Assembly: GCF_001618955.1 (NCBI RefSeq) | Contig: NZ_LVYV01000014.1 | Coordinates: 1-56,882 of the forward strand | DNA: 56,882 nt | Direction of reading: 5' to 3' | Source of the DNA: Tardiphaga robiniae | Lineage (GTDB): Bacteria; Pseudomonadota; Alphaproteobacteria; Rhizobiales; Xanthobacteraceae | In this document: in pieces, positions 19,572 through 27,782 of the stretch | How positions within the stretch are numbered: position 1 is the first letter of the stretch | Layout of the letters: every line of letters starts with the position of its first letter | Translations under genes and position numbers: made by a program | Notes under the pieces: generated by a model | The model's database searches: none | What the model was told of the DNA's origin: nothing | Seen by the model: the letters and a program-made list of their open reading frames with translations, nothing else

Positions 19572-20471
19572 TTAGTGCGCAGCTTCCAGAGCGGCAGCTT
19601 CCGCCTTGGCGATGGTGCCCTTGACCGCGGTCTGCACCTTTTCAAAGGCGCGGACTTCGATCTGACGGACACGCTCGCGCGAGACGCCGAACTCCGAGGC
19701 GAGATCTTCCAGCGTCATCGGTTCATCGGCGAGGCGACGAGCCTCGAAGATGCGCCGTTCGCGCGGGTTGAGGACACCGATGGCGCCGTTCAGCGCCTGA
19801 CGGCGATGATCGAACTCCTCGTGCTCCGCCATGATGGTTTCCTGATTGGGCGAGTTATCGACCAGCCAGTCCTGCCATTCGCCGGCTTCGCCGTCGTCAC
19901 GGATCGGTGCGTTGAGCGACGCGTCGCCACCGAGGCGGCGGTTCATGTCGATCACGTCCTGTTCCGTCACGCCGAGACGCGTGGCGATGATCTTGACCTG
20001 GTCGGGGCGCAAATCGCCTTCGTCCAGGGCGGAAATCTTGCTCTTCGCCTTGCGCAGGTTGAAGAACAGCTTCTTCTGGTTCGCGGTGGTGCCCATCTTC
20101 ACGAGCGACCACGAACGCAGGATGTACTCTTGAATCGACGCCTTGATCCACCACATGGCGTAGGTGGCCAGGCGGAAGCCTTTCTCCGGCTCGAAGCGTT
20201 TCACAGCCTGCATCAGACCGACGTTGCCTTCCGAGACAACTTCGGAGATCGGCAGACCGTAGCCGCGATAGCCCATGGCAATCTTGGCGACGAGACGCAG
20301 ATGGCTGGTCACAAGGTGATGTGCCGCGTCGCGATCGTCGTGCTCGCGCCAACGCTTGGCAAACATATATTCCTGCTGAGGTTCCAGCATCGGAAACTTG
20401 CGGATCTCGGCGAGGTAATGCGACAGGCCGGATTCTCCATTGAGAACCGGAAGGGTAGCTGTACGGGCCAT
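19572..20471 (-). CDS. rpoH: RNA polymerase sigma-32 factor RpoH
   Basis: A 299-residue sigma factor. Region 2 has VTSHLRLVAKIAMGYRGYG and the core-binding RLATYAMWWIKASIQEYIL; the diagnostic RpoH box QKKLFFNLRKAK is present; region 4 has the HTH TLEDLASEFGVSRERVRQIE. It directs heat-shock and envelope-stress transcription. Alphaproteobacteria often carry several rpoH genes; which one this is cannot be decided here. Confidence 0.95.
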   Translation of the reverse strand: MARTATLPVLNGESGLSHYLAEIRKFPMLEPQQEYMFAKRWREHDDRDAAHHLVTSHLRLVAKIAMGYRGYGLPISEVVSEGNVGLMQAVKRFEPEKGFRLATYAMWWIKASIQEYILRSWSLVKMGTTANQKKLFFNLRKAKSKISALDEGDLRPDQVKIIATRLGVTEQDVIDMNRRLGGDASLNAPIRDDGEAGEWQDWLVDNSPNQETIMAEHEEFDHRRQALNGAIGVLNPRERRIFEARRLADEPMTLEDLASEFGVSRERVRQIEVRAFEKVQTAVKGTIAKAEAAALEAAH

Positions 20472-20684
20472 TATGATGCCCTCCAGTGGTTCAGGCCCCC
20501 GATAGCGGCGGGCGAGGCAGCGAGCGCTTTGTTAAAGCCGCCCTGGCTGCGATGTTCCGCGTCTCATTTGACGCAAGTGCAACATACACCCTACTACAAG
20601 CGTATTGAAAGTGAATTCCCTGTCACGTTCCTGTGTCGCCCATATAAGCGTTTGGAAAAGCTTACTTTTTTGTATGCATCTGCG

Positions 20685-21695
20685 TCATTCTGGCACGGCC
20701 ATATGGGCCCGTAAAACCGCCAGATCGTGAGGAAGCTCGCTGGTCCACTCCAGAATCTCGCCTGTGCGAGGGTGCTCGAGCGCCAGCAAATAGGCGTGAA
20801 GCGCCTGCCGGTCGAGCGCTTCCAGCGCGGCGCGGCTCTTCACGCCCAGCGACGACGCCTTGGTCTTGAAATGCGAGCCATAGACCGAATCCCCCATCAG
20901 CGGATGCTGGATATGGGCGAGATGCACGCGGATCTGGTGGGTCCGGCCGGTCTCGAGCTGGCAGGCCAGCAGGGTGGCGATCGGCTTGCCGTGGCGATCC
21001 GGGAATTCCTGCAGCACTTCCCAATGGGTGACGGCATCGCGGCCGCCTTCGCGGACCGCCATTTTCTCGCGGGCGTGCGGATGCCGGTCGATCGGCGCTT
21101 CCACCGTGCCGCGCGGCCGGTTCGGAATGCCCCAGGCAAAGGCCATATAGCCGCGCCGCATCTCGTTGGTGCGGCCGTGATCGGCGAATTGCGCCGTCAG
21201 CGACGCATGGGCGGCGTCGTTCTTGGCGACCACCATCAGGCCGGTGGTGTCCTTGTCCAGCCGGTGCACGATGCCCGGCCGCTTGACGCCGCCGATCCCC
21301 GACAAAGACGCGCCGCAATGGGCGATCAGCGCATTCACCAGCGTGCCGGTCTCATGGCCGGCGGCGGGATGCACGACGAGGCCCTTCGGCTTGTTGATGA
21401 CGATGATGTCCTCGTCCTCGAACACGATATCGAGGGCGATATCCTCGCCTTCGGGCTCCGGCGCGACGGCGGGCGGGACGTCGATTGTGATCGTATCGCC
21501 GGCAGCGACATGATAAGCGGGGTCGCGCACGGGGGTGGGGTCTTGCGAAGACCGGGTGATCGTCACCTGGCCGGCGAGGATCAGCGCCTTCAGCCGGGAG
21601 CGCGACAAAGCCGGACTGCGCACGGCGAGCACGCGATCGAGCCGGGTCGAGCCTTCGTCGCCCTGCACCGTGACATCCAGCCGTTGATCGTTCAT
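20685..21695 (-). CDS. rluD: 23S rRNA pseudouridine synthase, RluD type
   Basis: A 336-residue RluA-family enzyme. An N-terminal S4-like domain (RLDRVLAVRSPALSRSRLKALI) precedes the catalytic domain with VINKPKGLVVHPAAGH and HRLDKDTTGLMVVAKN; the Asp is the catalytic nucleophile. GRTHQIRVHLAHIQHPLMGD completes the fold. RluD modifies helix 69 of 23S rRNA. It lies upstream of rpoH on the same strand, a conserved neighbourhood. Confidence 0.94.
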   Translation of the reverse strand: MNDQRLDVTVQGDEGSTRLDRVLAVRSPALSRSRLKALILAGQVTITRSSQDPTPVRDPAYHVAAGDTITIDVPPAVAPEPEGEDIALDIVFEDEDIIVINKPKGLVVHPAAGHETGTLVNALIAHCGASLSGIGGVKRPGIVHRLDKDTTGLMVVAKNDAAHASLTAQFADHGRTNEMRRGYMAFAWGIPNRPRGTVEAPIDRHPHAREKMAVREGGRDAVTHWEVLQEFPDRHGKPIATLLACQLETGRTHQIRVHLAHIQHPLMGDSVYGSHFKTKASSLGVKSRAALEALDRQALHAYLLALEHPRTGEILEWTSELPHDLAVLRAHMAVPE

Positions 21696-21762
21696 TCCGT
21701 AAAGCCTTACCTGACAGAAGCGTGTTGCTTCGAGAGCCGTGAATTAAGAGACGAGTGTCTGC

Positions 21763-22104
21763 ATGACCCAGCCCGCCGCCGATAGCGCGCCCGAACCGAC
21801 CCTTGAACAGGCCGCCATGATCGCGCGCGTCCGCCGCATGATGCTGATCGCGGGCCTGACCACCGCCTTGGGCGTCGGCGCGCTGCTCGTCGTGATCGGC
21901 TACCGCCTTTTCCGCACGGATGGAAGCACTGTCACGTCCACGACGACCGCGACCCTGCCGAAAGGCGCCAAAATCCTCTCCACGGGGGTAGCCGGCGACC
22001 GGATCGTGCTGACGCTGGACGTCGGCGGCAGCACCGAAATCCGCACTTTCGACGCCAAGAGCCTGAAACCCGTGGGCACGCTGAAATTCGCCAGCGAGCC
22101 CTAG
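21763..22104 (+). CDS. Small single-pass membrane protein (resembles DUF6476)
   Basis: 113 residues: a Pro/Glu N-terminus, RVRRMMLIAG, then one membrane helix (LTTALGVGALLVVIGYRLF) and a periplasmic domain with TLPKGAKILSTGVAGDRIVLTLDVGG. I recognise it as a conserved alphaproteobacterial family that sits divergent from rluD, probably DUF6476. No biochemical function is known to me. Confidence 0.75.
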   Translation: MTQPAADSAPEPTLEQAAMIARVRRMMLIAGLTTALGVGALLVVIGYRLFRTDGSTVTSTTTATLPKGAKILSTGVAGDRIVLTLDVGGSTEIRTFDAKSLKPVGTLKFASEP

Positions 22105-22212
22105 ATTTCGCCTGAGACCACTAGGTTCGCTTGGGGACCATAACCATGATGGGGGCAGGGGCCGCCAGCATCTTGCAGCCGCCGCCATTCCCGGCTATCC
22201 CCTCCCGCGCAC

Positions 22213-22287
22213 GCTCCGTTCGTCTAACGGTTAGGACATGGCCCTCTCAAGGCTAAAATAAGGGTTCGATTCCCTTACGGAGCGCCA
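22213..22287 (+). tRNA. tRNA-Glu (CTC)
   Basis: A complete cloverleaf. The 7-bp acceptor stem GCTCCGT/ACGGAGC is perfect, with discriminator G and encoded CCA at 22285-22287. The anticodon loop CTCTCAA gives anticodon CTC, and the T-arm has GGTTCGATTCC. A tyrosine integrase starts 110 bases downstream, so the 3' end is a likely integration (attB) site. Confidence 0.95.
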
Positions 22288-22396
22288 CGCCTTTCGCGGA
22301 AAACCCTTATAAACAAGACGTTTTCGCAATTCCATTGACACTGCAAGCCCTTGTTGCGACGGTTTCGTCCTACATAGCGTCCTACATGGGTGCAGG

Positions 22397-23725
22397 GTGA
22401 GTGAGTATCTGACGAAGCGGAACGGGGTCTGGCACTATCAGCGGCGCGTGCCGGAGGAATATGCTGCCTTCGACACGCGGGTGCCCGTCAGGCTGACGAC
22501 CGGCATTAAGGTCGTGGACGACAAGCGCGGACGCAAGGCGATTGAGATTGCCGAGAGGCTTAACCTCGACACCGAAGCGTACTGGTGCATGTGCGCTGGC
22601 GGCAACGCGGAGCAGGCGAAGCTCGATTACAACGCGGCCGTAAAACGGTCCCTGATCCTCGACCTTCCATATTTGCCGGCGGCCGCGATCGCCAAGGAAC
22701 CGCCCGCCGATCTCATTCGCCGGATCGATGCCCTGGCTGTCGGCGATCGCGCCCATGATCCCGACACACGCGCAGCGGTGCTCGGCGCGATCGCGGCGCC
22801 GACCGTGAAGCTCTCCGCGCTTTATGAGGAATTCGATCTGGCGACGGCGACGGAGCGCCTCGGCTATTCGCCGCGGCAGCTGACGAAGTTCAAGGCGGCA
22901 AAAAAGCGGGCTATCGAAATCCTCATCGAGGTCGCCGGCGACGGCACGGTGAACGATCTGACGCGCGAGAAGATGCTGAAGCTGCGCGACCACTGGTCGA
23001 AGCGCGTGAAGGATCAGGGCATCCAGGTGCGGACCGCCAACAAGAACATCAGTCACATCACGCGGATGGTGCGCGAGGTGAGCATGCGGCACAATCTCGA
23101 CAAAGAAGTCATCGTCGCCGGCCTGCGGCTGCGCGGCGGCAAGGATGGCAGCCGCAGTCCCTATCCGATTCCATTCATCACCGGCGTGATCCTGCGGCCC
23201 GGCGCGCTCGATGACCTCAACGACCAGGCGCGGGCCGTGGTTCGCATCATGGTCAATACCGGCATGCGGCCGGTCGAGATCATCAACCTCACTCCCGGCT
23301 TCATTCTGCTCGATGCGGAGATCCCGCATGTGCGGGTGAAGCCGTTCGGCCGCGTGCTGAAATCGCAGGCATCGGAGCGCGACGTGCCACTGGTCGGCAT
23401 CTCGCTGGATGCGATGCGCGAATTCCCCAGCGGCTTCGCGCAATATGCCGACAACGGCGATACGCTATCCGCAACGGTGAACAAGTATTTCGAAGAGAAC
23501 GGCATGCGGCTGTCGAAGATGCATACGCTCTATTCGCTGCGCCACAGCCTGAAGGACCGGCTGCGCAATGTCGAATGTCCGGACGAGCTCACCGACGAGC
23601 TGATGGGCCACTCCAGCGGCAAGCCAAAATACGGTGACGGCCACGGGCTAAAGCTGAAACTGAAATATCTCCAAATGATCGCGTTGTCGCCGGCCGATCT
23701 CAATGCCGTTCGAATGGTCGGTTAG
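22397..23725 (+). CDS. Tyrosine recombinase / phage-type integrase
   Basis: 442 residues from GTG 22397. The N-terminus (SEYLTKRNGVWHYQRRVPEEYA) is the arm-binding domain seen in rhizobial island integrases. The C-terminal catalytic domain shows the active-site set: Arg in NTGMRPVEIINL, HxxR-like YSLRHSLKDRL, GH in LMGHSSGKPKYGDG and a following Tyr. It catalyses site-specific recombination, here most likely into the adjacent tRNA-Glu. I found no second copy of the tRNA 3' end downstream by eye. Confidence 0.9.
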   Translation: MSEYLTKRNGVWHYQRRVPEEYAAFDTRVPVRLTTGIKVVDDKRGRKAIEIAERLNLDTEAYWCMCAGGNAEQAKLDYNAAVKRSLILDLPYLPAAAIAKEPPADLIRRIDALAVGDRAHDPDTRAAVLGAIAAPTVKLSALYEEFDLATATERLGYSPRQLTKFKAAKKRAIEILIEVAGDGTVNDLTREKMLKLRDHWSKRVKDQGIQVRTANKNISHITRMVREVSMRHNLDKEVIVAGLRLRGGKDGSRSPYPIPFITGVILRPGALDDLNDQARAVVRIMVNTGMRPVEIINLTPGFILLDAEIPHVRVKPFGRVLKSQASERDVPLVGISLDAMREFPSGFAQYADNGDTLSATVNKYFEENGMRLSKMHTLYSLRHSLKDRLRNVECPDELTDELMGHSSGKPKYGDGHGLKLKLKYLQMIALSPADLNAVRMVG

Positions 23726-23962
23726 CATTCTTTCAGAGGAGAAATGCGTGTCCTTCAGCGGCGTACAGAAGCTCCGATGACCGGCCAAGGTCGGTTACGT
23801 ATTCGGCCATGCTCTCCAATAGTCGCCCTAATTTAAGTCCGGGACGAGGGTCCGCCGTGGGCGGGGCATCCCCCAGAAATGTAGCCGGCAGTAACCATTG
23901 GCAATTATACCGATTGATCCCCGCGTGCATTTCGAGCAGAACGCAATGCAGGGGAGAATCGA

Positions 23963-24360
23963 ATGGTGTTTTTGGAAGATCTGGAAGAGTTGCAGGAGCA
24001 GTGTCCGCCAGCCAAAGCCGTGAGCACTTCAATTGAAGGCGCCTATCGGGTGGTGTTCACAATGCCGCCCTCGATCAAGGATTTTTGGTCCCCAGTAAGC
24101 TTGGCAAAAAGCGCTATGGTGAAGTCACCGAGTGCAGGTGGCGATCATGTTCAATGTTTCTGACCCGAGACAGGGCCCTCAACATTGCCGGAAAGCTTCC
24201 AAAATCCCGCGAGGCGAAGCCCTACTTAGCGCTAGTCAACATATCGCCAAACGACGGAATGGCGCTGATCAATGAGAAAACCGCACATATCGATGTGTGG
24301 CTTTCCGAGCAATTTTCAATCGACGACGCGGTTATAGAGACTGAGGAAGCACCGACATGA
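23963..24360 (+). pseudogene. Frameshifted orphan gene (about 130 codons) upstream of a DUF6575-like gene
   Basis: An ATG at 23963 has a strong GGGGAG site upstream and starts MVFLEDLEELQEQ...MPPSIKDFWSP in frame 2. Homology-like continuity then moves to frame 1 (SKLGKKRYGEVTECRWRS...VIETEEAPT), ending at 24360. Adding one base in the CCCC or TTTTT run near 24086-24095 restores one ORF of about 130 residues. It is coupled to the next gene by ATGA. It could be a real mutation, a sequencing error or programmed slippage. I do not recognise the protein. Confidence 0.55.
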
Positions 24361-25382
24361 CCAAACCCGGTCGCAGCGGCGCCCACTACATTCGAACGCT
24401 CGTCTACATGGACGAGCCGCAACTCATCCTTCTGAAACGGAACAGGGCGAATGTCATCGCGCTTGCGATTCCGTCTTCTGAGGGCAAGGCCGAATTCCTA
24501 GCAGTGACGGTTTCGAAAAAGGACTATGAAGCCTACATCGATGGCTTAGTCGATCTGCGATACCTCTACACTTATCCAATCAATCGGACAGTTTTCACCT
24601 TTGACCTCATGGAGTTGAAAGGCGGAAAGGTGATGATGACTCCGTGGGAAGAGCAGATCCCCGACAACTACCTTCCATCGCCCAGATTCTTCTCCAGCAA
24701 TCACACCGAACTCGAAGAGAACAACGTGGCTGACCCACACGTTGAGAAGTTAGTGGTGGATGGTGACTGGGACATGCCTGATTTCGGCGACTTCTATAGC
24801 CGATACTCGAATGTGTACTACCTGCTATCAGCAAGCCACGCCTTTTCGGACGACGAAGTCGATCTTGAAAAAAAGAAGGAAATCAAAAAGGCATTTGGTG
24901 ACATCCCCTTCCGGGGAGGAAGCAGCTACGTTCATTTTTATAAAGCGCTTCCGGGAAGCATTCCGCGCGCCGAGCGACTGCGTATGGATAAAATAGTGTA
25001 TCAGTCGCCTGGATACGTATCTGTGCACGGCGACGCCGACGCGTTCAGCGAAACCGAGGCTCTCATTCGAGCCTTTCTTGGTGATCGAGCCGCGATCAAG
25101 CAGATCTACGACAAATTCCATGAGTTTCTATCGAAAAATCGTTTTCTCGCAATGCCGGCAGATCAGTTCCTCCCCACTGACGCTGCAGCCGCATACATTA
25201 AGAACACAACCAACTCGCTCGTGGAAAAACTGCACGTGCCAAACGCAGCGATACTTAAATCACTCGTGAACAATAATGAGCTCGCTTTCGCGAAGATAAT
25301 ATTGTCGCTCTATCGTCGTCTGGACGAGGCGTCGCGGTTCTTCGCACAGGGCCGAGTGAATTTCGCAAGCAGCGAATCCTAG
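24357..25382 (+). CDS. Hypothetical protein, resembles DUF6575 family
   Basis: A 341-residue soluble protein. The start HYIRTLVYMDEPQLILLKRN and VSKKDYEAYIDGLVDLRYLYTYP resemble a family I recall as DUF6575, of unknown function. The C-terminal half carries YVSVHGDADAFSETEALIRAF and a helical end. GC content is visibly lower than that of the flanking chromosomal genes, in keeping with transfer. It forms a two-gene module with the preceding frameshifted ORF. Confidence 0.65.
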   Translation: MTKPGRSGAHYIRTLVYMDEPQLILLKRNRANVIALAIPSSEGKAEFLAVTVSKKDYEAYIDGLVDLRYLYTYPINRTVFTFDLMELKGGKVMMTPWEEQIPDNYLPSPRFFSSNHTELEENNVADPHVEKLVVDGDWDMPDFGDFYSRYSNVYYLLSASHAFSDDEVDLEKKKEIKKAFGDIPFRGGSSYVHFYKALPGSIPRAERLRMDKIVYQSPGYVSVHGDADAFSETEALIRAFLGDRAAIKQIYDKFHEFLSKNRFLAMPADQFLPTDAAAAYIKNTTNSLVEKLHVPNAAILKSLVNNNELAFAKIILSLYRRLDEASRFFAQGRVNFASSES

Positions 25383-25477
25383 CTGCCGGAGGCGACTAAT
25401 TGGAAACTAGGCGCTACACGACGGCTCGCTTATCTGAGTGACAATCGCGGTCGCAGTTCGTTTGCGCGAAAGTATTG

Positions 25478-25825
25478 TCACGCTCGCTTACGCTTTACGG
25501 CAGCGCTCGTCGCGCGAGGCTTCGGCTTGTCGCCGAGCACAACAAACTCAACCTTGCCGCGCTTGATCCGCGACTTTAGCATGTCATTGATGCGCGTCTG
25601 CCAGCCCGGGCCCGTCGCTCGTAGTGCCGTGACGACGTCGTCGTCGAGCCGGAGCTTCACCGGCACCTTGGGATTTTCCACGCGCGGGCGGCCGGGCTTG
25701 TTCTTGAATTGGGCAAGAATATCCGGCGGCAGTTCTTCGGCCGGGCGGGAGGCGGCGAAGTCGGCTGCGGTCCATTCCGGGTTGTCGTCGAGGGCGGCTG
25801 GTGCTGTTTTCTTTTTAGCGGACAT
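25478..25825 (-). CDS. brnA: BrnA-type antitoxin
   Basis: A 115-residue protein with an acidic N-terminus and the BrnA (DUF4415) C-terminal RHH-like DNA-binding segment VPVKLRLDDDVVTALRATGPGWQTRINDML. BrnA neutralises BrnT and represses the operon. The start overlaps the end of brnT by 11 bases, the usual toxin-first order. The Lys/Arg-rich tail is an extension. Confidence 0.88.
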   Translation of the reverse strand: MSAKKKTAPAALDDNPEWTAADFAASRPAEELPPDILAQFKNKPGRPRVENPKVPVKLRLDDDVVTALRATGPGWQTRINDMLKSRIKRGKVEFVVLGDKPKPRATSAAVKRKRA

Positions 25826-26072
25826 TTCGTTTCATCTCCTTTGCATGGGCCCGGCGCAGGCTGATGGGACGCACCTTGCCGTCACGAACGGTGAAGGCCA
25901 GGAAGTAAGGCTGTTCGTCGATGTAGCCCCATGCACGATAGCGCGTTTCACCGTACTCAAAACGGTCATCAACGACGAAGCGAGCGATTTCCATGTCGGT
26001 CGCACGTGCCAGCGAAATGCCGTGGTTGGCGATGTTGATGGCATTTTTCGCTTCGTCGTATAGCTTGCTCAT
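25815..26072 (-). CDS. brnT: BrnT-type ribonuclease toxin
   Basis: 85 residues from ATG 26072: YDEAKNAINIANHGISLARA (related to the usual DxxKxxxNxxKHG), EIARFVVDDRFEYGETRYRAWGYID and a C-terminal RPISLRRAHAKE that carries the conserved ISxRxA motif. BrnT is an mRNA-cleaving toxin. Reading further upstream would run through the operator palindrome, so the ATG at 26072 is preferred. Confidence 0.88.
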   Translation of the reverse strand: MSKLYDEAKNAINIANHGISLARATDMEIARFVVDDRFEYGETRYRAWGYIDEQPYFLAFTVRDGKVRPISLRRAHAKEMKRNVR

Positions 26073-26081
26073 GACATAAAC

Positions 26082-26123
26082 GTACACCCAAAAAATGGGT
26101 GCGTCAATCGTTGATGGGTGTAC
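26082..26123 (-). promoter_or_regulatory. brnTA promoter and palindromic operator
   Basis: GTACACCCA (26082-26090) and TGGGTGTAC (26115-26123) are perfect inverted arms, with a further TGGGT at 26096-26100 making a nested ACCCA-N5-TGGGT. On the minus strand TTGACG and TACGTT at 17-base spacing fall inside the palindrome, so repressor binding would block the promoter. BrnA autoregulation is known; this site is inferred. Confidence 0.65.
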
Positions 26124-26268
26124 AAAAATCGAGTCGACAAGGGAGCTGCCGGCATGCTCCGCCTTCTCTCCGATCAGTCTCACGGCTAACCGACAGGTGC
26201 GGCGTTCTTGCACAACAACTAAATCTCAATAGACGTATTTTCGCACTTATATACTTGACAAATGTGAC

Positions 26269-26454
26269 ATGAAACCTAAAGATTCTACCCGACAGGGCAG
26301 CGCTGACGAAATAGAAATTACCCCTCAGATGGTTGAGGCTGGTATTCCTGCGCTTATGCAGTCGGGGCGCGTCTCGGAAGATCTGCCTGATTGGGTAGCT
26401 CGTTCAATAGTCGAAGACATTCTTCGGGATGCGTTGCGCTTGGCCCGCCGTTGA
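26269..26454 (+). CDS. Small passenger ORF of unknown function
   Basis: 61 residues just inside the left end of the transposon: a charged N-terminus, then EIEITPQMVEAGIPALMQSG and a helical tail. The 25-bp terminal repeat contains TTGACA-like sequence directly upstream, so the end itself may supply a promoter. It overlaps the 3' end of the minus-strand HEPN-like gene by 101 bases. Not recognised. Confidence 0.45.
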   Translation: MKPKDSTRQGSADEIEITPQMVEAGIPALMQSGRVSEDLPDWVARSIVEDILRDALRLARR

Positions 26455-26959
26455 CGAATTCGGTTGCGTCCATCAATAGGCGTGCAAGTTCGCGATATCG
26501 TTCAGTGGCGAGTTTTAGCCTATCCACGGTTATAGCTGTCTCGGCCGCCTTTTCAGGGGCCAGCTTTCCTGAAATTAGGATGGTTTGCTTAAATGTTGGT
26601 GCTTCAGGGCGCGCATCAAACGTCTGCTCACCATGCGCCAGGTGGTTTCTAAAGCTGCTGTATTTACCGGCCTTTGTGGTAGCAGCTTTTATGAAGCGTA
26701 ATGAACATTCGCATAGGCGAAACGAATGCTTGATAGCAGCCTCTAAAAGATCTGTTCGCGCTTGGAAGACGCGGGGCGAAAAGAACATTGCGCGCGCCAT
26801 TTCGTATGGCAGCCCGGTTGTATCTTGGAACCAATAGCTAAGTCGCTCTTCGATGAGAGCCCACTGGGCCATTGCTTGTCCGTAGGCTAGATGAAACTCT
26901 CTCTGAGAATCTACCCACTCGGTGTGATGGAAAGATTCTTTTCCAAGGATAGGCGGCAT
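26354..26959 (-). CDS. HEPN-like passenger protein (Rx4H motif)
   Basis: 201 residues from ATG 26959, preceded by GAGGA at good spacing. It is largely helical (EFHLAYGQAMAQWALIEERLSYWF, in parts) and contains FRNHLAHGEQ, an R-N-H-L-A-H run that fits the Rx4-6H motif of HEPN ribonucleases. Many HEPN proteins are toxins or anti-phage effectors. The assignment rests on motif and helicity only. A longer upstream reading frame is just the antisense of the Lys-rich small ORF. Confidence 0.5.
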   Translation of the reverse strand: MPPILGKESFHHTEWVDSQREFHLAYGQAMAQWALIEERLSYWFQDTTGLPYEMARAMFFSPRVFQARTDLLEAAIKHSFRLCECSLRFIKAATTKAGKYSSFRNHLAHGEQTFDARPEAPTFKQTILISGKLAPEKAAETAITVDRLKLATERYRELARLLMDATEFVNGGPSATHPEECLRLLNELPNQADLPRRAPTA

Positions 26960-27104
26960 GGCAAAGTCCTCGAATGAAATCGAAAAAACGAAAGCGCTTA
27001 TGGGCGCGCTCGTGCGCATGAAGCCGAAGCCGCACGAGGACATGAAGGTCGGAAAGAAGAAGGTCGGAAAGAAGTCTGCGGCTAAGAAGAAGCCCAGCAA
27101 ATAG
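26958..27104 (+). CDS. Short Lys-rich passenger ORF
   Basis: 48 codons: MAKSSNEIEKTKALMGALVR, then MKPKPHEDMKVGKKK and a Lys-rich end (total charge strongly positive). I recall similar small basic ORFs with RMKPKPHEEM next to IS1595-type transposases in rhizobia. Its ATG and the minus-strand HEPN start share one CATG. It could encode a nucleic-acid-binding helper or antitoxin-like peptide. Confidence 0.55.
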   Translation: MAKSSNEIEKTKALMGALVRMKPKPHEDMKVGKKKVGKKSAAKKKPSK

Positions 27105-27206
27105 GCCGGGCTTCTACGAAGGAATTGACCCAATGAAAACACGTTACTTCAAAGGGTATTTAGTTCTTCTTGTCGCAAGATTTTTGGGCGTTCCGATTGA
27201 ATTGCG

Positions 27207-27506
27207 TCAGACGCGTTTCAAAAAAGGAATAAGTTGATCGATGTCGTGATCAACAGCCGCGCCGATCAATCTTGCAGTTTTAAATTCGGTCATGCCAAGT
27301 AATACGATGTCTACCGACGGCCGTATCGCCGCTTTCGCTTTGGCGGCAATCGTGTCTGCGCTCTCACTCGATTCAAATACTATGAATGAAGTGGGCTCTA
27401 CCCACCACATTGTACTGATATCGTTGATTGCCGCGTAGAGGTCGTCACGGCGTTCTTGTGAGTTTCCGCTATCGTGAATGCGGAACGTTATCCAGTAGGT
27501 TGACAT
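27207..27506 (-). CDS. Small Cas2/VapD-like (SinR-type) passenger protein
   Basis: 99 residues with a ferredoxin-like pattern: STYWITFRIHDSG, helix, ISTMWWVEPTSFIVFES, helix, VDIVLLGMTEFKTARLIG. This order resembles SinR/VapD/Cas2-like small RNases. No catalytic residue assignment is secure. It lies between the HEPN-like gene and the transposase, all on the minus strand. Confidence 0.5.
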   Translation of the reverse strand: MSTYWITFRIHDSGNSQERRDDLYAAINDISTMWWVEPTSFIVFESSESADTIAAKAKAAIRPSVDIVLLGMTEFKTARLIGAAVDHDIDQLIPFLKRV

Positions 27507-27659
27507 GCGTAGTCCCTTCTAAAATGAGGGACGGCTCTTGACCTTTCGTGCAGAATCCCAATGATGGGAGCACTCACTACACTGCAGCTCATGACCCGTC
27601 CCTCGGGTTAATGAGCTATCCGAGGAGGCCGGTTGGCGCCGGTTGTTCTCCGCGAATCG

Positions 27660-27701
27660 CTCGACTCCTAGTCTGCCATGGAACTGGCGCTGGGAGTCGA
27701 G
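27660..27701. other. Inverted repeat between transposase and passengers
   Basis: CTCGACTCC (27660-27668) and GGAGTCGAG (27693-27701) form a 9-bp stem with a 24-base loop in the 276-base gap between the transposase stop and the Cas2-like gene. It may be a transcript-end hairpin. I see no gene in this gap. Confidence 0.35.
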
Positions 27702-27782
27702 ACGGTTCTTTATTTGTCCCGTTTATGAACAGACTTACGCCAAGCGCGAAAGCGCTTAACTGCCTGTTTTTTGTGGGTGATT

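Noticed and set aside
22260-22287. Direct repeat of the tRNA-Glu 3' end as attR
   Set aside because: Looked for along the island by eye and not found; it may lie outside the window or be lost.
23733-24032. 99-codon minus-strand open frame after the integrase
   Set aside because: No features and it runs antisense into the better-supported frame starting at 23963.
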